This document shows, in pieces, positions 27,951 through 39,480 of a stretch of DNA of 64,000 bases. The DNA is taken from contig NZ_LR130578.1 of the NCBI RefSeq assembly GCF_900625025.1, forward strand, positions 1 to 64,000, written 5' to 3'. Made by a program: the position numbers and the translations under genes. The notes under the pieces are model-generated. The model was not told where the DNA came from. It did not search any database and saw only the letters and a program-made list of their open reading frames with translations. Positions within the stretch are counted from its first letter, which is position 1, and every line of letters starts with the position of its first letter. The stretch comes from Lachnoclostridium sp. Marseille-P6806. GTDB lineage: Bacteria > Bacillota > Clostridia > Lachnospirales > Lachnospiraceae.

Positions 27951-30245
27951 TCACCGGTCTTTTTTCCGAAGCTCCTGGAGCTTTACGTTTGTAAATGCGA
28001 GCAGGCGGCTGACCGCCTCCTCATCCTGCGAAAACATTCCGCCCATCTCGCTCACCGTCAGTCCGCTCATAATCCCCAGCATCGACTTCCGGGCTTTCAT
28101 CGCGCCGAAGCGGTTCAGGGCCGCGACCAGCGTATCCGCCGCCGCATCGTCTGCAAGAATATCGGCGATGGTGTCACGGATGCTGAAATATCCGTCATGA
28201 AAGGTCAACGGCGGCGCTTCGGAGGTATCGTCAATGACGTTAAACCAGTTGGCCGCTCCGCTCCCGCCGTCGCTGTCCTCTTCCTCCGGTGCGATATAGG
28301 CCGTCTCCGCCGCCGCAGTCTTTTCAAAGACCGCCGCATCGCTGTATTCTCCGGCCGCCGCCCGGATGAAATTATATTTTTCTGTCAGAGGCACATTCTG
28401 GAAAATAAATACCCGTTCGCCTTTCAGAACGGCAAATTCCTTTCCGTTTACCGACAGGGTCACCTCCTTCTGATTGCTGTATACCTTGATATCAATGGCG
28501 GGCTTTTCCCTCCTGCTGAAGCGCTTTCCGCAGATATGCACAAAGCTCTCGTCCGACCACCATGCCTTATACAGGTAGAACGAATCCTTTTTGATTTCCC
28601 GGTCAAACGTAACCAGGCCCTTATTGTTTCTTCCTCTTACGCCGCCCTCGTCTCTTCCGTCGCAGCCAAAATCGAACATGTTCCAGATATGGGTGGCCCA
28701 CAGATAATCTCTCCGGGAAATGACCTCCGCCATATGCTCATGGTACAGCGCTTGATATTCCTCCGTATAATCCTTGCATCTCGGTTCGTCGCTGTGCCAG
28801 CTTATGATCCCCTCGCAGCCGTATTCCGCAAGCCCGAGCGGCCTGTCCGGATATTTTTCATGGAAGCGGTCGACAAATTCCTCATTCTGCGCAAGCTCGC
28901 CCCCGTACCAGCCATAGTAGATATTGTAGCTGACGAGATCGGTGATCCGGTTCTGCTTTGAGGCGATGGGCAGCATGGACACCTGCGCCATCGTCGACAG
29001 TCTGGAGGGATCCAGCTCCTTAACGAGAGCGTTCAGTTCCTTAAGTCTCTCCTGAAGCCCCTCCCTGTCTCCTCCGATGGTGATCTCATTGGAAATTCCC
29101 CAGCATATGATGCTGGGATGATTGTAATTCTGACCTATCAGCTCCCGCATCTGCTGCATCGCGTTGCAGTGCGAGGCCGGATCCGGGTTCATCACGGAAA
29201 TAAACGGGATTTCCGCCCAGACAATAAAGCCATATTCATCGCACAGCGAGTAGGTCTCCTGGCTGTGCTGATAATGCGCAAGACGGATCGTATTTGCGCC
29301 GAGCTCCCGGATCAGCTCCATATCCTGATGATGCCGGCTCCGCGCATTGCCGAGCAGCAGCTCGTCCTGATGCATTGCGACGCCCCGAAGCGGCATTTTT
29401 TTGCCGTTCAGGAAGAATCCCTGCTCCGGGTCCACCGTAAATTCCCGGATGCCGTATGACAGCGATATGCTGTCCATGATCTCATTGTGCCTTACGAGCC
29501 GGACCTCCGCGTCATACAGATACGGGTCCTCGACGCCCTGCCAAAGATGCGGCTTTTCGAGCATGCCGGCCAGCGTCGTGTGCGGCGATGCCGGCGTATA
29601 GAAATGCCGCTCGGCAGCTCTCCCGTCCTCCTCTCCCATGAGGCAGAGCTCGAGCATATCTCCCTTTTGCGGCTTCTCTATATGAGCATCGCAGCGGATG
29701 AGCACCCGATCCCCGTCGATTTCGGATGAGAGCCGGATCCCGTCCGAGCCGCAGGAATCCATCGCAAAGTGCGCGGCGGGCACGGCGATCAGCTTCACCT
29801 CACGGTAAATTCCGCCGTAGAATGTGAAGTCCGCCATCTGCGGATATACATCCGAATAATTTTTATTGTCGGCCTCTACCGCAAGGCGGATCTCACGCTT
29901 TCCCTGAAAGCTCTCCGTCAGATTCACAAAAAAGGCCGCGTATCCTCCCCTGTGCTCCGCGATGAGACTCCCGTCCGCATAGACATGCGCCACGGAATTT
30001 ACCGCGCCGAGCTTCAGATATATCTCGTAGTCATCCGGAATATCCGGCTTACGGATTTTCTTTATATACAATGCTTTTCCGCGGTAATAATCCGCGCCGC
30101 CGTCCTGCCCGTCAAAGGCGTTGAACGTATGCGGCAGATCGACGCGCTGCAAATCCTCGGATCCCTCCGCGCCCGTATGGACGCCGTCTTCGTAGCCGCC
30201 ATATCGAAAATACCATTCTTCATTCAGCGTGTATTCTAATCTCAT
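27951..30245 (-). CDS. Glycoside hydrolase family 2 (beta-galactosidase-like)
   Basis: A 764-residue retaining glycosidase with jelly-roll sugar-binding domain, immunoglobulin-like domains and TIM barrel. The acid/base is Glu387 in WGISNEITIGG and the nucleophile is Glu474 in LAEYGCEG. No signal peptide, so it acts in the cytosol on an imported oligosaccharide. The helical C-terminus after residue 690 resembles no domain I recognise. The ATG at 30245 (AAAGGAGAGG upstream) overlaps the TM2 gene stop by 4 bp. GH2 covers galactosidase, glucuronidase and mannosidase, and the sequence alone does not settle which; the GPH symporter upstream delivers the substrate. Confidence 0.88.
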   Translation of the reverse strand: MRLEYTLNEEWYFRYGGYEDGVHTGAEGSEDLQRVDLPHTFNAFDGQDGGADYYRGKALYIKKIRKPDIPDDYEIYLKLGAVNSVAHVYADGSLIAEHRGGYAAFFVNLTESFQGKREIRLAVEADNKNYSDVYPQMADFTFYGGIYREVKLIAVPAAHFAMDSCGSDGIRLSSEIDGDRVLIRCDAHIEKPQKGDMLELCLMGEEDGRAAERHFYTPASPHTTLAGMLEKPHLWQGVEDPYLYDAEVRLVRHNEIMDSISLSYGIREFTVDPEQGFFLNGKKMPLRGVAMHQDELLLGNARSRHHQDMELIRELGANTIRLAHYQHSQETYSLCDEYGFIVWAEIPFISVMNPDPASHCNAMQQMRELIGQNYNHPSIICWGISNEITIGGDREGLQERLKELNALVKELDPSRLSTMAQVSMLPIASKQNRITDLVSYNIYYGWYGGELAQNEEFVDRFHEKYPDRPLGLAEYGCEGIISWHSDEPRCKDYTEEYQALYHEHMAEVISRRDYLWATHIWNMFDFGCDGRDEGGVRGRNNKGLVTFDREIKKDSFYLYKAWWSDESFVHICGKRFSRREKPAIDIKVYSNQKEVTLSVNGKEFAVLKGERVFIFQNVPLTEKYNFIRAAAGEYSDAAVFEKTAAAETAYIAPEEEDSDGGSGAANWFNVIDDTSEAPPLTFHDGYFSIRDTIADILADDAAADTLVAALNRFGAMKARKSMLGIMSGLTVSEMGGMFSQDEEAVSRLLAFTNVKLQELRKKDR

Positions 30246-30640
30246 AGCACTACCTCTCCTTTCTCGTCCTCTTTCATCGGCAGTACAATCATCAGATCGA
30301 TCAGCGTCATGGCGAGCGGTATTCCCGTCCAGCAAAAGAGCAGATACAGAAATCCGAGCAGCTTTCTTCCCGCGTAAAACCGGTGCGCTCCGCAGAGCCA
30401 TCCGGCAGACAGCGCAAGACAGATATATTTTTTCCGATTGACGCTCACATATTTTCTCCGCTGCACGAGCCCGTCAACCCATCGGACAAAGCGGCTCTCC
30501 GGCTGACGCTTCCCCGTGCTTTCTCTCAGCCGCAGCAGCTCCTCCTCAAGACGGATAAATTCCGCGGCGCTCACCGGCGCCTCCCCGCCGGCGCCGCCTG
30601 CCGGACGCCGCGCGCCCGCTCTGTCCGCTCCATGCCCCAT
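30242..30640 (-). CDS. TM2 domain membrane protein
   Basis: A 132-residue protein: Gly/Ala/Arg-rich N-terminus, a Glu/Leu/Arg helix (about 25-45), then a TM2 domain of two transmembrane helices with the GAHRFYAGRKLLGFLYLL turn and a final IDLMIVLP segment. TM2 proteins are widespread and of unclear function. The start at 30640 has AGGAGG 8 nt upstream; the earlier ATG at 30688, which overlaps the symporter stop, has a poor site. It sits between the symporter and GH2 genes and is coupled to GH2 by an ATGA overlap. Confidence 0.8.
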   Translation of the reverse strand: MGHGADRAGARRPAGGAGGEAPVSAAEFIRLEEELLRLRESTGKRQPESRFVRWVDGLVQRRKYVSVNRKKYICLALSAGWLCGAHRFYAGRKLLGFLYLLFCWTGIPLAMTLIDLMIVLPMKEDEKGEVVL

Positions 30641-30687
30641 AGACACCGCCTCCTGCATCACGCCCTTCCGATTCACATTCTTCCGCA

Positions 30688-32154
30688 TCACGCCCCGGCG
30701 GCCTGCTCCGCCTTGATTCTCGCAATCTCTCCCTGTATGGACTCCATTTTCTCTTTGGTAAGCGGATAGAACCTCATGGCGATAATATTGCAGATCAGGC
30801 CGAAAATCAGAAGACCGTACATGCAGATCATCGCCACCAGCTTGATGCCGCCGGAATACGGTGTATCCACATCGGGAAGCGCCGTTTTGAAGCCGATCGC
30901 CGCGCACAGGAGTCCGATGATGGTCACGCTGACAGACGAAATCAGCTTATCCACGCAGGAGAACAGTGTTCCCATAAGTCCCGGGACATATTTTCCGGAG
31001 CGGTACACCTCATAATCCGCACAGTCCGCCGTCATCGGAATCACGATGTTTCCGGACACTCCGGTAAAGCCCTTCATCAGCAGATACAGCGTCAGGAAGA
31101 TGACGGTAAACGCGTTCCATCCCGTGAAGCCCTCGCCGGGGAGACTCAGTGTCGTCGGATCGAATATATAAAAGCTGAGGATGGATAAAATGCAGGTTAT
31201 GAGAGCGCCGTACGTACCGAAAAGCATCGCTTTTCTCTGCCCGAGATATCTTGCAATGTAGCCCACGCCGAACATCAGGATGAGAAAGGTCGGTATGGCC
31301 GTGTAGGCCGCCACGCTCCCGCTCAGCCCGTAGTTGCCGCAGACGATGGCATAGAGCATGACGCCGACCGTGGAATTGCTCTGCGTAGTCAGCGCCAGCT
31401 TATCCGTTGACGCGGATACCACGAGCATCTGTATGGCTCTGTTTCTGGAGAGCACCTCCCAATAATCCTTTACGCTTATTTTCTGCGGTATGCCGAGGCC
31501 GAAATACTCTGTCCTGTCCTTTGACGAAATGGAAATCACGGCGATGATCGTAAAGATCGCGGACACTCCCGCGGTAATCATCCAGAACTCCCGAAAGAAG
31601 CCAAGCTCGAATCCGCCGTACTTCGGCTGCAGATATTTTGCGACCAGCCATGGCATGAACGCAAAGAGAACGGTATTATAAATGCCGTCAAATATGGTAA
31701 AGATCGGTCTCTGTTTCGGGTCGTTGGTGAGGCAGGTCTGCGCCGACTTGGTTACCACGCACTGGAACGTATATCCCACGATATACACCATATAGAGTCC
31801 GATGAACAGGAAGAACCTTGCCCCCTCGGGCGCCCGGTGCGATACCGTAATCATCAGAAAGGAAAATAACGCCAGTATCACATTCCCGATAATCATGAAC
31901 GGCCGGTTCTTGCCGAATCGGGTATTGGTTTTATCTACGATATATCCGATAAACGGATCCGTGACGCCGTCCCACATGCGCATGCCCATCAGAACCGTAG
32001 AACCCAGAACCACCGCAACGCCGACAAAGCCCACAAGATAGTAGACGATGAAATTCATAAAAAACAAATATAAATTCGTGGCGGTATTGTTTAAGGCAAA
32101 GCCTCCGATCTGCCACAGTCTGGCGCGGTGCATTCCGTTTGTCTGATTATTCAT
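30688..32154 (-). CDS. GPH-family sugar:cation symporter
   Basis: A 488-residue, 12-helix transporter of the glycoside-pentoside-hexuronide family. The diagnostic loop MRMWDGVTDPFIGYIVDKTN followed by RFGKNRPF is present near residue 60. It imports a glycoside together with H+ or Na+ for the cytosolic GH3 and GH2 enzymes. ATG 32154 is preceded by GAGGAGG; the longer frame is not supported. Confidence 0.9.
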   Translation of the reverse strand: MNNQTNGMHRARLWQIGGFALNNTATNLYLFFMNFIVYYLVGFVGVAVVLGSTVLMGMRMWDGVTDPFIGYIVDKTNTRFGKNRPFMIIGNVILALFSFLMITVSHRAPEGARFFLFIGLYMVYIVGYTFQCVVTKSAQTCLTNDPKQRPIFTIFDGIYNTVLFAFMPWLVAKYLQPKYGGFELGFFREFWMITAGVSAIFTIIAVISISSKDRTEYFGLGIPQKISVKDYWEVLSRNRAIQMLVVSASTDKLALTTQSNSTVGVMLYAIVCGNYGLSGSVAAYTAIPTFLILMFGVGYIARYLGQRKAMLFGTYGALITCILSILSFYIFDPTTLSLPGEGFTGWNAFTVIFLTLYLLMKGFTGVSGNIVIPMTADCADYEVYRSGKYVPGLMGTLFSCVDKLISSVSVTIIGLLCAAIGFKTALPDVDTPYSGGIKLVAMICMYGLLIFGLICNIIAMRFYPLTKEKMESIQGEIARIKAEQAAGA

Positions 32155-32174
32155 AATCTGCCTCCTCTGCTGTG

Positions 32175-33881
32175 TCACAATGCAGTATCCCATCTTCCGC
32201 AAAACACATTCTCGTTATATCGTCCCTTAAAATCGGTCTTTCCCTCCATTTTGTCTATGGCTGCGGCAATCGCTTCTCTGTGCGGCATGTAGGCGTTGAT
32301 GTAGCATCTTGCCATGGGCACGTCGATCAGCAGATTCGTGAAGCCCAGCGACAGTGTGAAGGTCGGCAGCTCCGACATATACCACGGCTGCTTCACCGGC
32401 TCGTCCCATTTCACCCTCATGGTGTTGTACTGGGCAAAGCCCTGTATATTGAGCACCAGAAGCACGGCATCGTACCGGCTTCTGAACTCCTCCGTGCTGC
32501 CCTTGGAGAGCGGAACAGAAGCGTCAACCTCATAACCCCTGCCCTCAAGCTCCGAAATAAGATTCTGCATCACCTCCCTGTCGTCAGAGGGGATTTTTCT
32601 TCCTGCGATGACCATATCCTCGGAGCCGACGTAAAAGAGCTTCAGTCTCCTGTATTTTTTCACCGTCATCGGCAGATATCCCCGGGTATCCTTTACCAGC
32701 GTTACAAAGCGGTCGGCAAGTCTTGCGGACAACGCATGATGCTCCCTCGAGCCCACACACTCCAGATTTTTTCTGTCCGGCATCCGTTCTCTTCCCGGAT
32801 CCAGCAGGCCTATATGCGCTTTCACGCCCAGAATTCTTCTCAGCGCATCATGCAGCCTTTCCTCCGTAATGATTCCCGTCTCAACGCCCCGCAGCATATT
32901 TCCGAAATCCTCCTCCCCGTCATTGAAGAAAAGGAACATATCACAGCCGGCGGCAATGGCGCGCGGCACCTGCTCGCTTCTTCTCAAGCTGCTCCCGAAC
33001 ATTCCGATCATGTGCGAGGCATCTGTCAGCACCATGCCGTTGAATCCGAGCACCCCCTTCAGCAGTCCGCCGATCAGCTCAGGAGCCAGCGTCGCCGGAC
33101 GAATGTCTCTGTCCCGGAGCCCCGGAACGAGCTTTCTCTGATAGTGCGGCAGGGCGATATGTCCGGCCATGATGGTCAGAACACCGTCGTCGATCAGCAC
33201 ACGATAGACCTTTCCGAAGCTCTCCTCCCACGCGCCGACCTCCAGATTGTTCACGCCCATCATAAGATGCTGATCGTTTTCCTCGGTTCCGTCTCCCGGG
33301 AAATGCTTGATACAGCTTGCAATATTCTGTTCCCGCATGGCTCTGAGAAACTGCCGGCTGTAACGGATCACCTCATCGGGAGAGGAGCAGAACGCTCTGT
33401 TCTGTACAATGGTGTTCCTCCAGTTGAACGTGAGATCCACAACCGGCGCAAAATTCCAGTTGCACCCCACCGCTTTCGCCTCCTCCCCCGCGGCGCGGGC
33501 CATCTCATATACCGCCTCCTCATCGTTGATCGCGGCCAGCGCGGCTCCATTGGCAAGGGGCGTTCCTCCCTTTACGCCGCCGCTCCCTCCCTGCTCGCAG
33601 TTGGCAGCGATCAGAAGCGGAATCCTGCTGCATTGCTGCAGCGTGTCCGCCATATCATATATTTCTTCCTTCTCTGCGTTCTGATAGCGGATGCCGCCCG
33701 GATGATATCTGTCAATCAGCTCTCTGAGCTTTTCCGGCGCTCGCTCCTCCCGGCTCCCGACCATCGCGATAAAAAGCTGCCCGACTTTCTCGCGAAGACT
33801 CATTCCCGCTATCATGCTCTCGATCCGCTCTATCTGCCCCTCCGTCAGATCATAGGGCTTTTGTCTTAAATCAACCGGCAT
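32175..33881 (-). CDS. Glycoside hydrolase family 3, NagZ-like
   Basis: A 568-residue GH3 enzyme: (beta/alpha)8 domain (about 1-350) and a C-terminal alpha/beta domain. KHFPGDGTEENDQH carries the His/Asp dyad (His205) typical of the NagZ/beta-N-acetylglucosaminidase branch, and the nucleophile is Asp287 in MVLTDASHM. No signal peptide. Activity on N-acetylhexosaminides is the best guess, yet the second domain resembles that of the phosphorylase and glucosidase branches. GAAGGAG site; 20 bp before the symporter gene. Confidence 0.87.
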   Translation of the reverse strand: MPVDLRQKPYDLTEGQIERIESMIAGMSLREKVGQLFIAMVGSREERAPEKLRELIDRYHPGGIRYQNAEKEEIYDMADTLQQCSRIPLLIAANCEQGGSGGVKGGTPLANGAALAAINDEEAVYEMARAAGEEAKAVGCNWNFAPVVDLTFNWRNTIVQNRAFCSSPDEVIRYSRQFLRAMREQNIASCIKHFPGDGTEENDQHLMMGVNNLEVGAWEESFGKVYRVLIDDGVLTIMAGHIALPHYQRKLVPGLRDRDIRPATLAPELIGGLLKGVLGFNGMVLTDASHMIGMFGSSLRRSEQVPRAIAAGCDMFLFFNDGEEDFGNMLRGVETGIITEERLHDALRRILGVKAHIGLLDPGRERMPDRKNLECVGSREHHALSARLADRFVTLVKDTRGYLPMTVKKYRRLKLFYVGSEDMVIAGRKIPSDDREVMQNLISELEGRGYEVDASVPLSKGSTEEFRSRYDAVLLVLNIQGFAQYNTMRVKWDEPVKQPWYMSELPTFTLSLGFTNLLIDVPMARCYINAYMPHREAIAAAIDKMEGKTDFKGRYNENVFCGRWDTAL

Positions 33882-33911
33882 CCGTTCTCCTTCCCCGTTT
33901 CGGCCGCTCCG

Positions 33912-34742
33912 CTATTTCAGCAGTTCTGTAAATTCCTTCAGAAGCGCTTCCTGCTCCTTTTTCCCGAACAGGCCGGAAGCAAGCCGCCGTATGTTCTCCT
34001 CCAGCCTGTCCCACGATGCATTCTCCTTCCCCGGAACGATAGGATAAAAATATACTCCGTTTGCTTCCGCCGCCCTGAGGTCTCCCGGGGCATCTCCCAC
34101 CATGAGGACGGTCTCCCTTCTGTACCCCTCCCGCAGAAGCCTCCGGATGCACTCCTCCTTTGTCCCGCAGTCCTGCGACATGAAATATCTCACACATTCC
34201 GCCAGCTTATGCCTCTCCCATTCCGCTTTCAGCGCGGCGGGATTGGCACTGGAGACAACCGCAATGTCATACTGTGCGCCAAGCCTCCGCAGAACCCGCG
34301 CCGCCGAGGGATACGGCGCCAGCTCTCCCTCCGGCAGGCAGCGTATCTGCGTGTTGACAAGCACGGACCACTCCATGGCGCGCTGCAGCGGCTCCGCGGA
34401 AAGCCCCCGCGCGCGCATCTCTCGGATCGCCGCCTCCAGAGCGGCTTCCGAAAGCGCTTCCGTATTCTCCGTCCAGTCCCGGAGTGTCTCCACTCCGTCC
34501 ACCCTTTTATATTTTTTGTCGATTTCTGTCAGAATCCGGCAGAGCGCCTGAAAGCGATTGATTCCTCTTTCGGCGGAATACAGATTGATGGTATTCCATC
34601 TCTGCAGCACCGCCTCTTCAAATTCTTCAAGCCCGTAGACCTTCACAAGACAGGGACCGAAACACCGGATATGCTTAATGTCCATGACATCCATCACGCA
34701 GCCGTCCGAGTCCACACAGATCAGGATTTTTTCGTCTGTCAT
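33912..34742 (-). CDS. HAD-superfamily hydrolase
   Basis: A 276-residue phosphatase-like protein. HAD motif I is DSDGCVMD (Asp11, Asp13), motif II VVSSAN, motif IV MVGDAPGDLRAAE; the helical cap lies at about residues 20-140. It resembles phosphoglycolate-phosphatase-type enzymes, but the substrate is unknown. First gene of the carbohydrate operon, so a role in dephosphorylating a sugar intermediate is possible. Confidence 0.82.
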   Translation of the reverse strand: MTDEKILICVDSDGCVMDVMDIKHIRCFGPCLVKVYGLEEFEEAVLQRWNTINLYSAERGINRFQALCRILTEIDKKYKRVDGVETLRDWTENTEALSEAALEAAIREMRARGLSAEPLQRAMEWSVLVNTQIRCLPEGELAPYPSAARVLRRLGAQYDIAVVSSANPAALKAEWERHKLAECVRYFMSQDCGTKEECIRRLLREGYRRETVLMVGDAPGDLRAAEANGVYFYPIVPGKENASWDRLEENIRRLASGLFGKKEQEALLKEFTELLK

Positions 34743-34813
34743 AGCGCTCCTCTCCGCGATCGCTGCTGTTTTCTACACTTTACATAAAATGGCGGAAAAA
34801 AAATTGCATGTTA

Positions 34814-34857
34814 TTAGGCAAAAATAGTACGATATTAATGTTAATTGGCAAAAATAT
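34814..34857. repeat. Direct repeats 30 bp apart in the divergent regulatory region
   Basis: GGCAAAAATA occurs at 34817-34826 and 34847-34856, each preceded by a TTA/TT context, exactly 30 bp apart (about three helical turns). Read on the minus strand they overlap a TTGCCA -35 (34846-34851) and a TACTAT -10 (34824-34829) with a 16-bp spacer, facing the carbohydrate operon. They are candidate sites for the AraC protein encoded at 34883. Confidence 0.6.
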
Positions 34858-34882
34858 GGAAATTCAGTGAGGATTATGCAGA

Positions 34883-35605
34883 ATGATGAACGATGAATCC
34901 GTTTTATTTGAAATGGACGGGAACCGCATAGAGGAAAGATATCAGATTGAGGAACAGCTTCTGGACAGCGTTTCCCGGGGCGATTACCGGGAGGCCCGGC
35001 GGATTTACCTGCTTTTCCGCGAATATAAGTTTGCGCCGCGCACAAAGGATATATTCCGAAATGAGCAGAACCTGATGATTGTACTCAGCACGATGTGCCG
35101 GAAAATACTGCAATACAAAAACCATATTCATCCGATGTATCTGGATCAGGCATCCACCAGAATCGCCATACAGATCAATGAAACGGGAACCGCGAGGGAA
35201 CTGGAGGAGCTCCCGAAAAGCATACTCAGAAGATACTGTCTTCTCGCAAGAAGCTATACGCTGAAGGGCTATACTCCCGTCGTCATGCAGGCCATAAACT
35301 ACATCACCTTTCATTTTACCGAGGATATCTCTCTTGCCCATATTGCCGGCAAGTGCAATATTTCCAAGCAATATCTGTCTTCGATTTTCAAAAAGGAAAC
35401 CGGTCTGAGCGTGACCGATTATCTGCACGACATCCGCATCAAGAGGGCTTTGTTTCTTCTGAACTCGACCGATTATCCCATGGACATCGTCGCCGCCCGA
35501 TGCGGATATCATAACGTCAATTATTTCATCCGTATTTTCAAAAGGCTCCGGCAGCAGACTCCGAAGCAGTACAGCATGAAGCTGGGGAAGAAAACGCTTC
35601 ATTGA
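34883..35605 (+). CDS. AraC-family transcriptional regulator
   Basis: A 240-residue regulator whose C-terminal ~100 residues form the two-HTH AraC domain (DISLAHIAGKCNISKQYLSS; CGYHNVNYFIRIFKRLRQQTP). The N-terminal half is helical and lacks the usual cupin, resembling effector regions of YesN-type proteins without a receiver. It is divergent from the HAD-GH3-GPH-TM2-GH2 operon and most likely controls it. GAGG lies 11 nt before the first of two adjacent ATGs. Confidence 0.88.
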   Translation: MMNDESVLFEMDGNRIEERYQIEEQLLDSVSRGDYREARRIYLLFREYKFAPRTKDIFRNEQNLMIVLSTMCRKILQYKNHIHPMYLDQASTRIAIQINETGTARELEELPKSILRRYCLLARSYTLKGYTPVVMQAINYITFHFTEDISLAHIAGKCNISKQYLSSIFKKETGLSVTDYLHDIRIKRALFLLNSTDYPMDIVAARCGYHNVNYFIRIFKRLRQQTPKQYSMKLGKKTLH

Positions 35606-35626
35606 TCTTCTCTTTTAAGAAAACCA

Positions 35627-35660
35627 GGAGGGCCGCCGCACATTCGTGCGGCGGCCCTCC
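35627..35660 (-). terminator. Shared hairpin between the convergent araC-type gene and ppdK
   Basis: A perfect 15-bp GC-rich stem (35627-35641 with 35646-35660) has an ATTC loop. On the minus strand it is followed by TGGTTTTCTTAAA, on the plus strand by a weaker AT tract, so it mainly terminates ppdK and may block read-through both ways. Confidence 0.75.
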
Positions 35661-35728
35661 GTAAACTTATCCTCTTTCCGGCGGCTGCCCGCCGCCGGAG
35701 CGACAGACCTGCCATCCGTCTGTCAGCG

Positions 35729-38368
<2,640 letters not shown>

Positions 38369-38438
38369 GCCTTAACCCTTTCTGTGCCGCTCCGGGCACA
38401 TGACATAATATGAAGTCAATCCCTTTGGGGAAGGATTG

Positions 38439-39293
38439 CTAGAGTAAGTCCGCCTCCTCGGGGAGGAAGCTGTCAAAAATAAACACGTCAAAATGTCTCT
38501 TCGCCCGCTCGAGCTGCTCCCGGCTCCGGATGGTCCATGCGGCCGCACCGATCCGGTACAGGCCGCGGCAGAGCTTTCTTGACGGGTTCGCCTGATTCTC
38601 ATGATTGTATGCGATGAAGTCCGGGCCGGTCAGGAAATTTTCCATCAGCATCTGCAGCAGAAACATCCCCGGCGCATGCCTCCCCCAGTATTTTCTGCTG
38701 CGGAGAAAGGCGTCCGAGAGCTGCCCGCGCATGACCTCCGGCGCATGCTTGCGGTACCAGAGAAGCACCAGCGGATTAAACGATTCGATGCAGTACACGC
38801 CCGGATAATTCCGGAGCATCGGCGCACAGATCCGGCATACGGAGAGATCCCGCGCCTCGACCTTATATTCCACAATGAGCGGCACCGCGCCGTTCACTTC
38901 ATCCAGAAACTCGCGGAACGACGGAATCTGCTCATCGCTTGTTCCGAGCGTGAAGCGGCGCAGCTCCTCGAACGTATAGTCGCTTACCTTTCCCGGGACG
39001 CCGCACATCCGCTCCAGTGTGAAATCATGAAAAACGACCGGGACATGATCCCGCGTCGTCTGAACATCGAGCTCGATTCCATACCCCGCCTGCACCGCCC
39101 TACGGAACGCAGGCATTGAATTTTCCGGCGCCCCGGTCCGATTGTCGTGAAGCCCCCGGTGTGCGAAAAGTTTTGTCTGAAAAGCCGTCCGATCCGGGCG
39201 GTTCAAGAGTCTTGGCATGATCGCCAGCAGGTACAGTACGGCAAATATGCCGAAAACAGTAAACAGAAGCCGAAAAGAATTAAGAATCATCAT
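38439..39293 (-). CDS. Membrane-anchored glycerophosphodiester phosphodiesterase
   Basis: A 284-residue GDPD-family protein with one N-terminal transmembrane helix (about 5-27). Catalytic residues: His45-Arg in AHRGLHDN, the PENS motif, Glu/Asp in GIELDVQTT, and His in FHDFTLER. It hydrolyses glycerophosphodiesters to glycerol-3-phosphate and alcohol, probably at the inner leaflet. Lies 70 bp upstream of ppdK. The ribosome site in front of the two adjacent ATGs is weak. Confidence 0.9.
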   Translation of the reverse strand: MMILNSFRLLFTVFGIFAVLYLLAIMPRLLNRPDRTAFQTKLFAHRGLHDNRTGAPENSMPAFRRAVQAGYGIELDVQTTRDHVPVVFHDFTLERMCGVPGKVSDYTFEELRRFTLGTSDEQIPSFREFLDEVNGAVPLIVEYKVEARDLSVCRICAPMLRNYPGVYCIESFNPLVLLWYRKHAPEVMRGQLSDAFLRSRKYWGRHAPGMFLLQMLMENFLTGPDFIAYNHENQANPSRKLCRGLYRIGAAAWTIRSREQLERAKRHFDVFIFDSFLPEEADLL

Positions 39294-39480
39294 ATCCGTT
39301 AGTGAAATGACAGAGAGCCGTCTTTCATAAGTCTCAGGAGCCGCCCGCCGCCCTGCTTCCGTACCGGTCGCACGCCGCGCAGGGAGCGAAGCACAGCGCT
39401 CCGTCTCATGTAATTATAGTAACATGAAAAAGCTTTTTTTGCTATGCCTGCCGCGGATCCTCCGGGAGGAGTTTCCCGCA

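Noticed and set aside
27670-27954. Minus-strand frame of 94 codons between the fatty-acid operon promoter and GH2
   Set aside because: It contains the strong terminator of the GH2 operon and overlaps the acpP promoter; no ribosome site.
32172-33869. Plus-strand frame of 565 codons
   Set aside because: Exact antisense of the GH3 gene; no motif.
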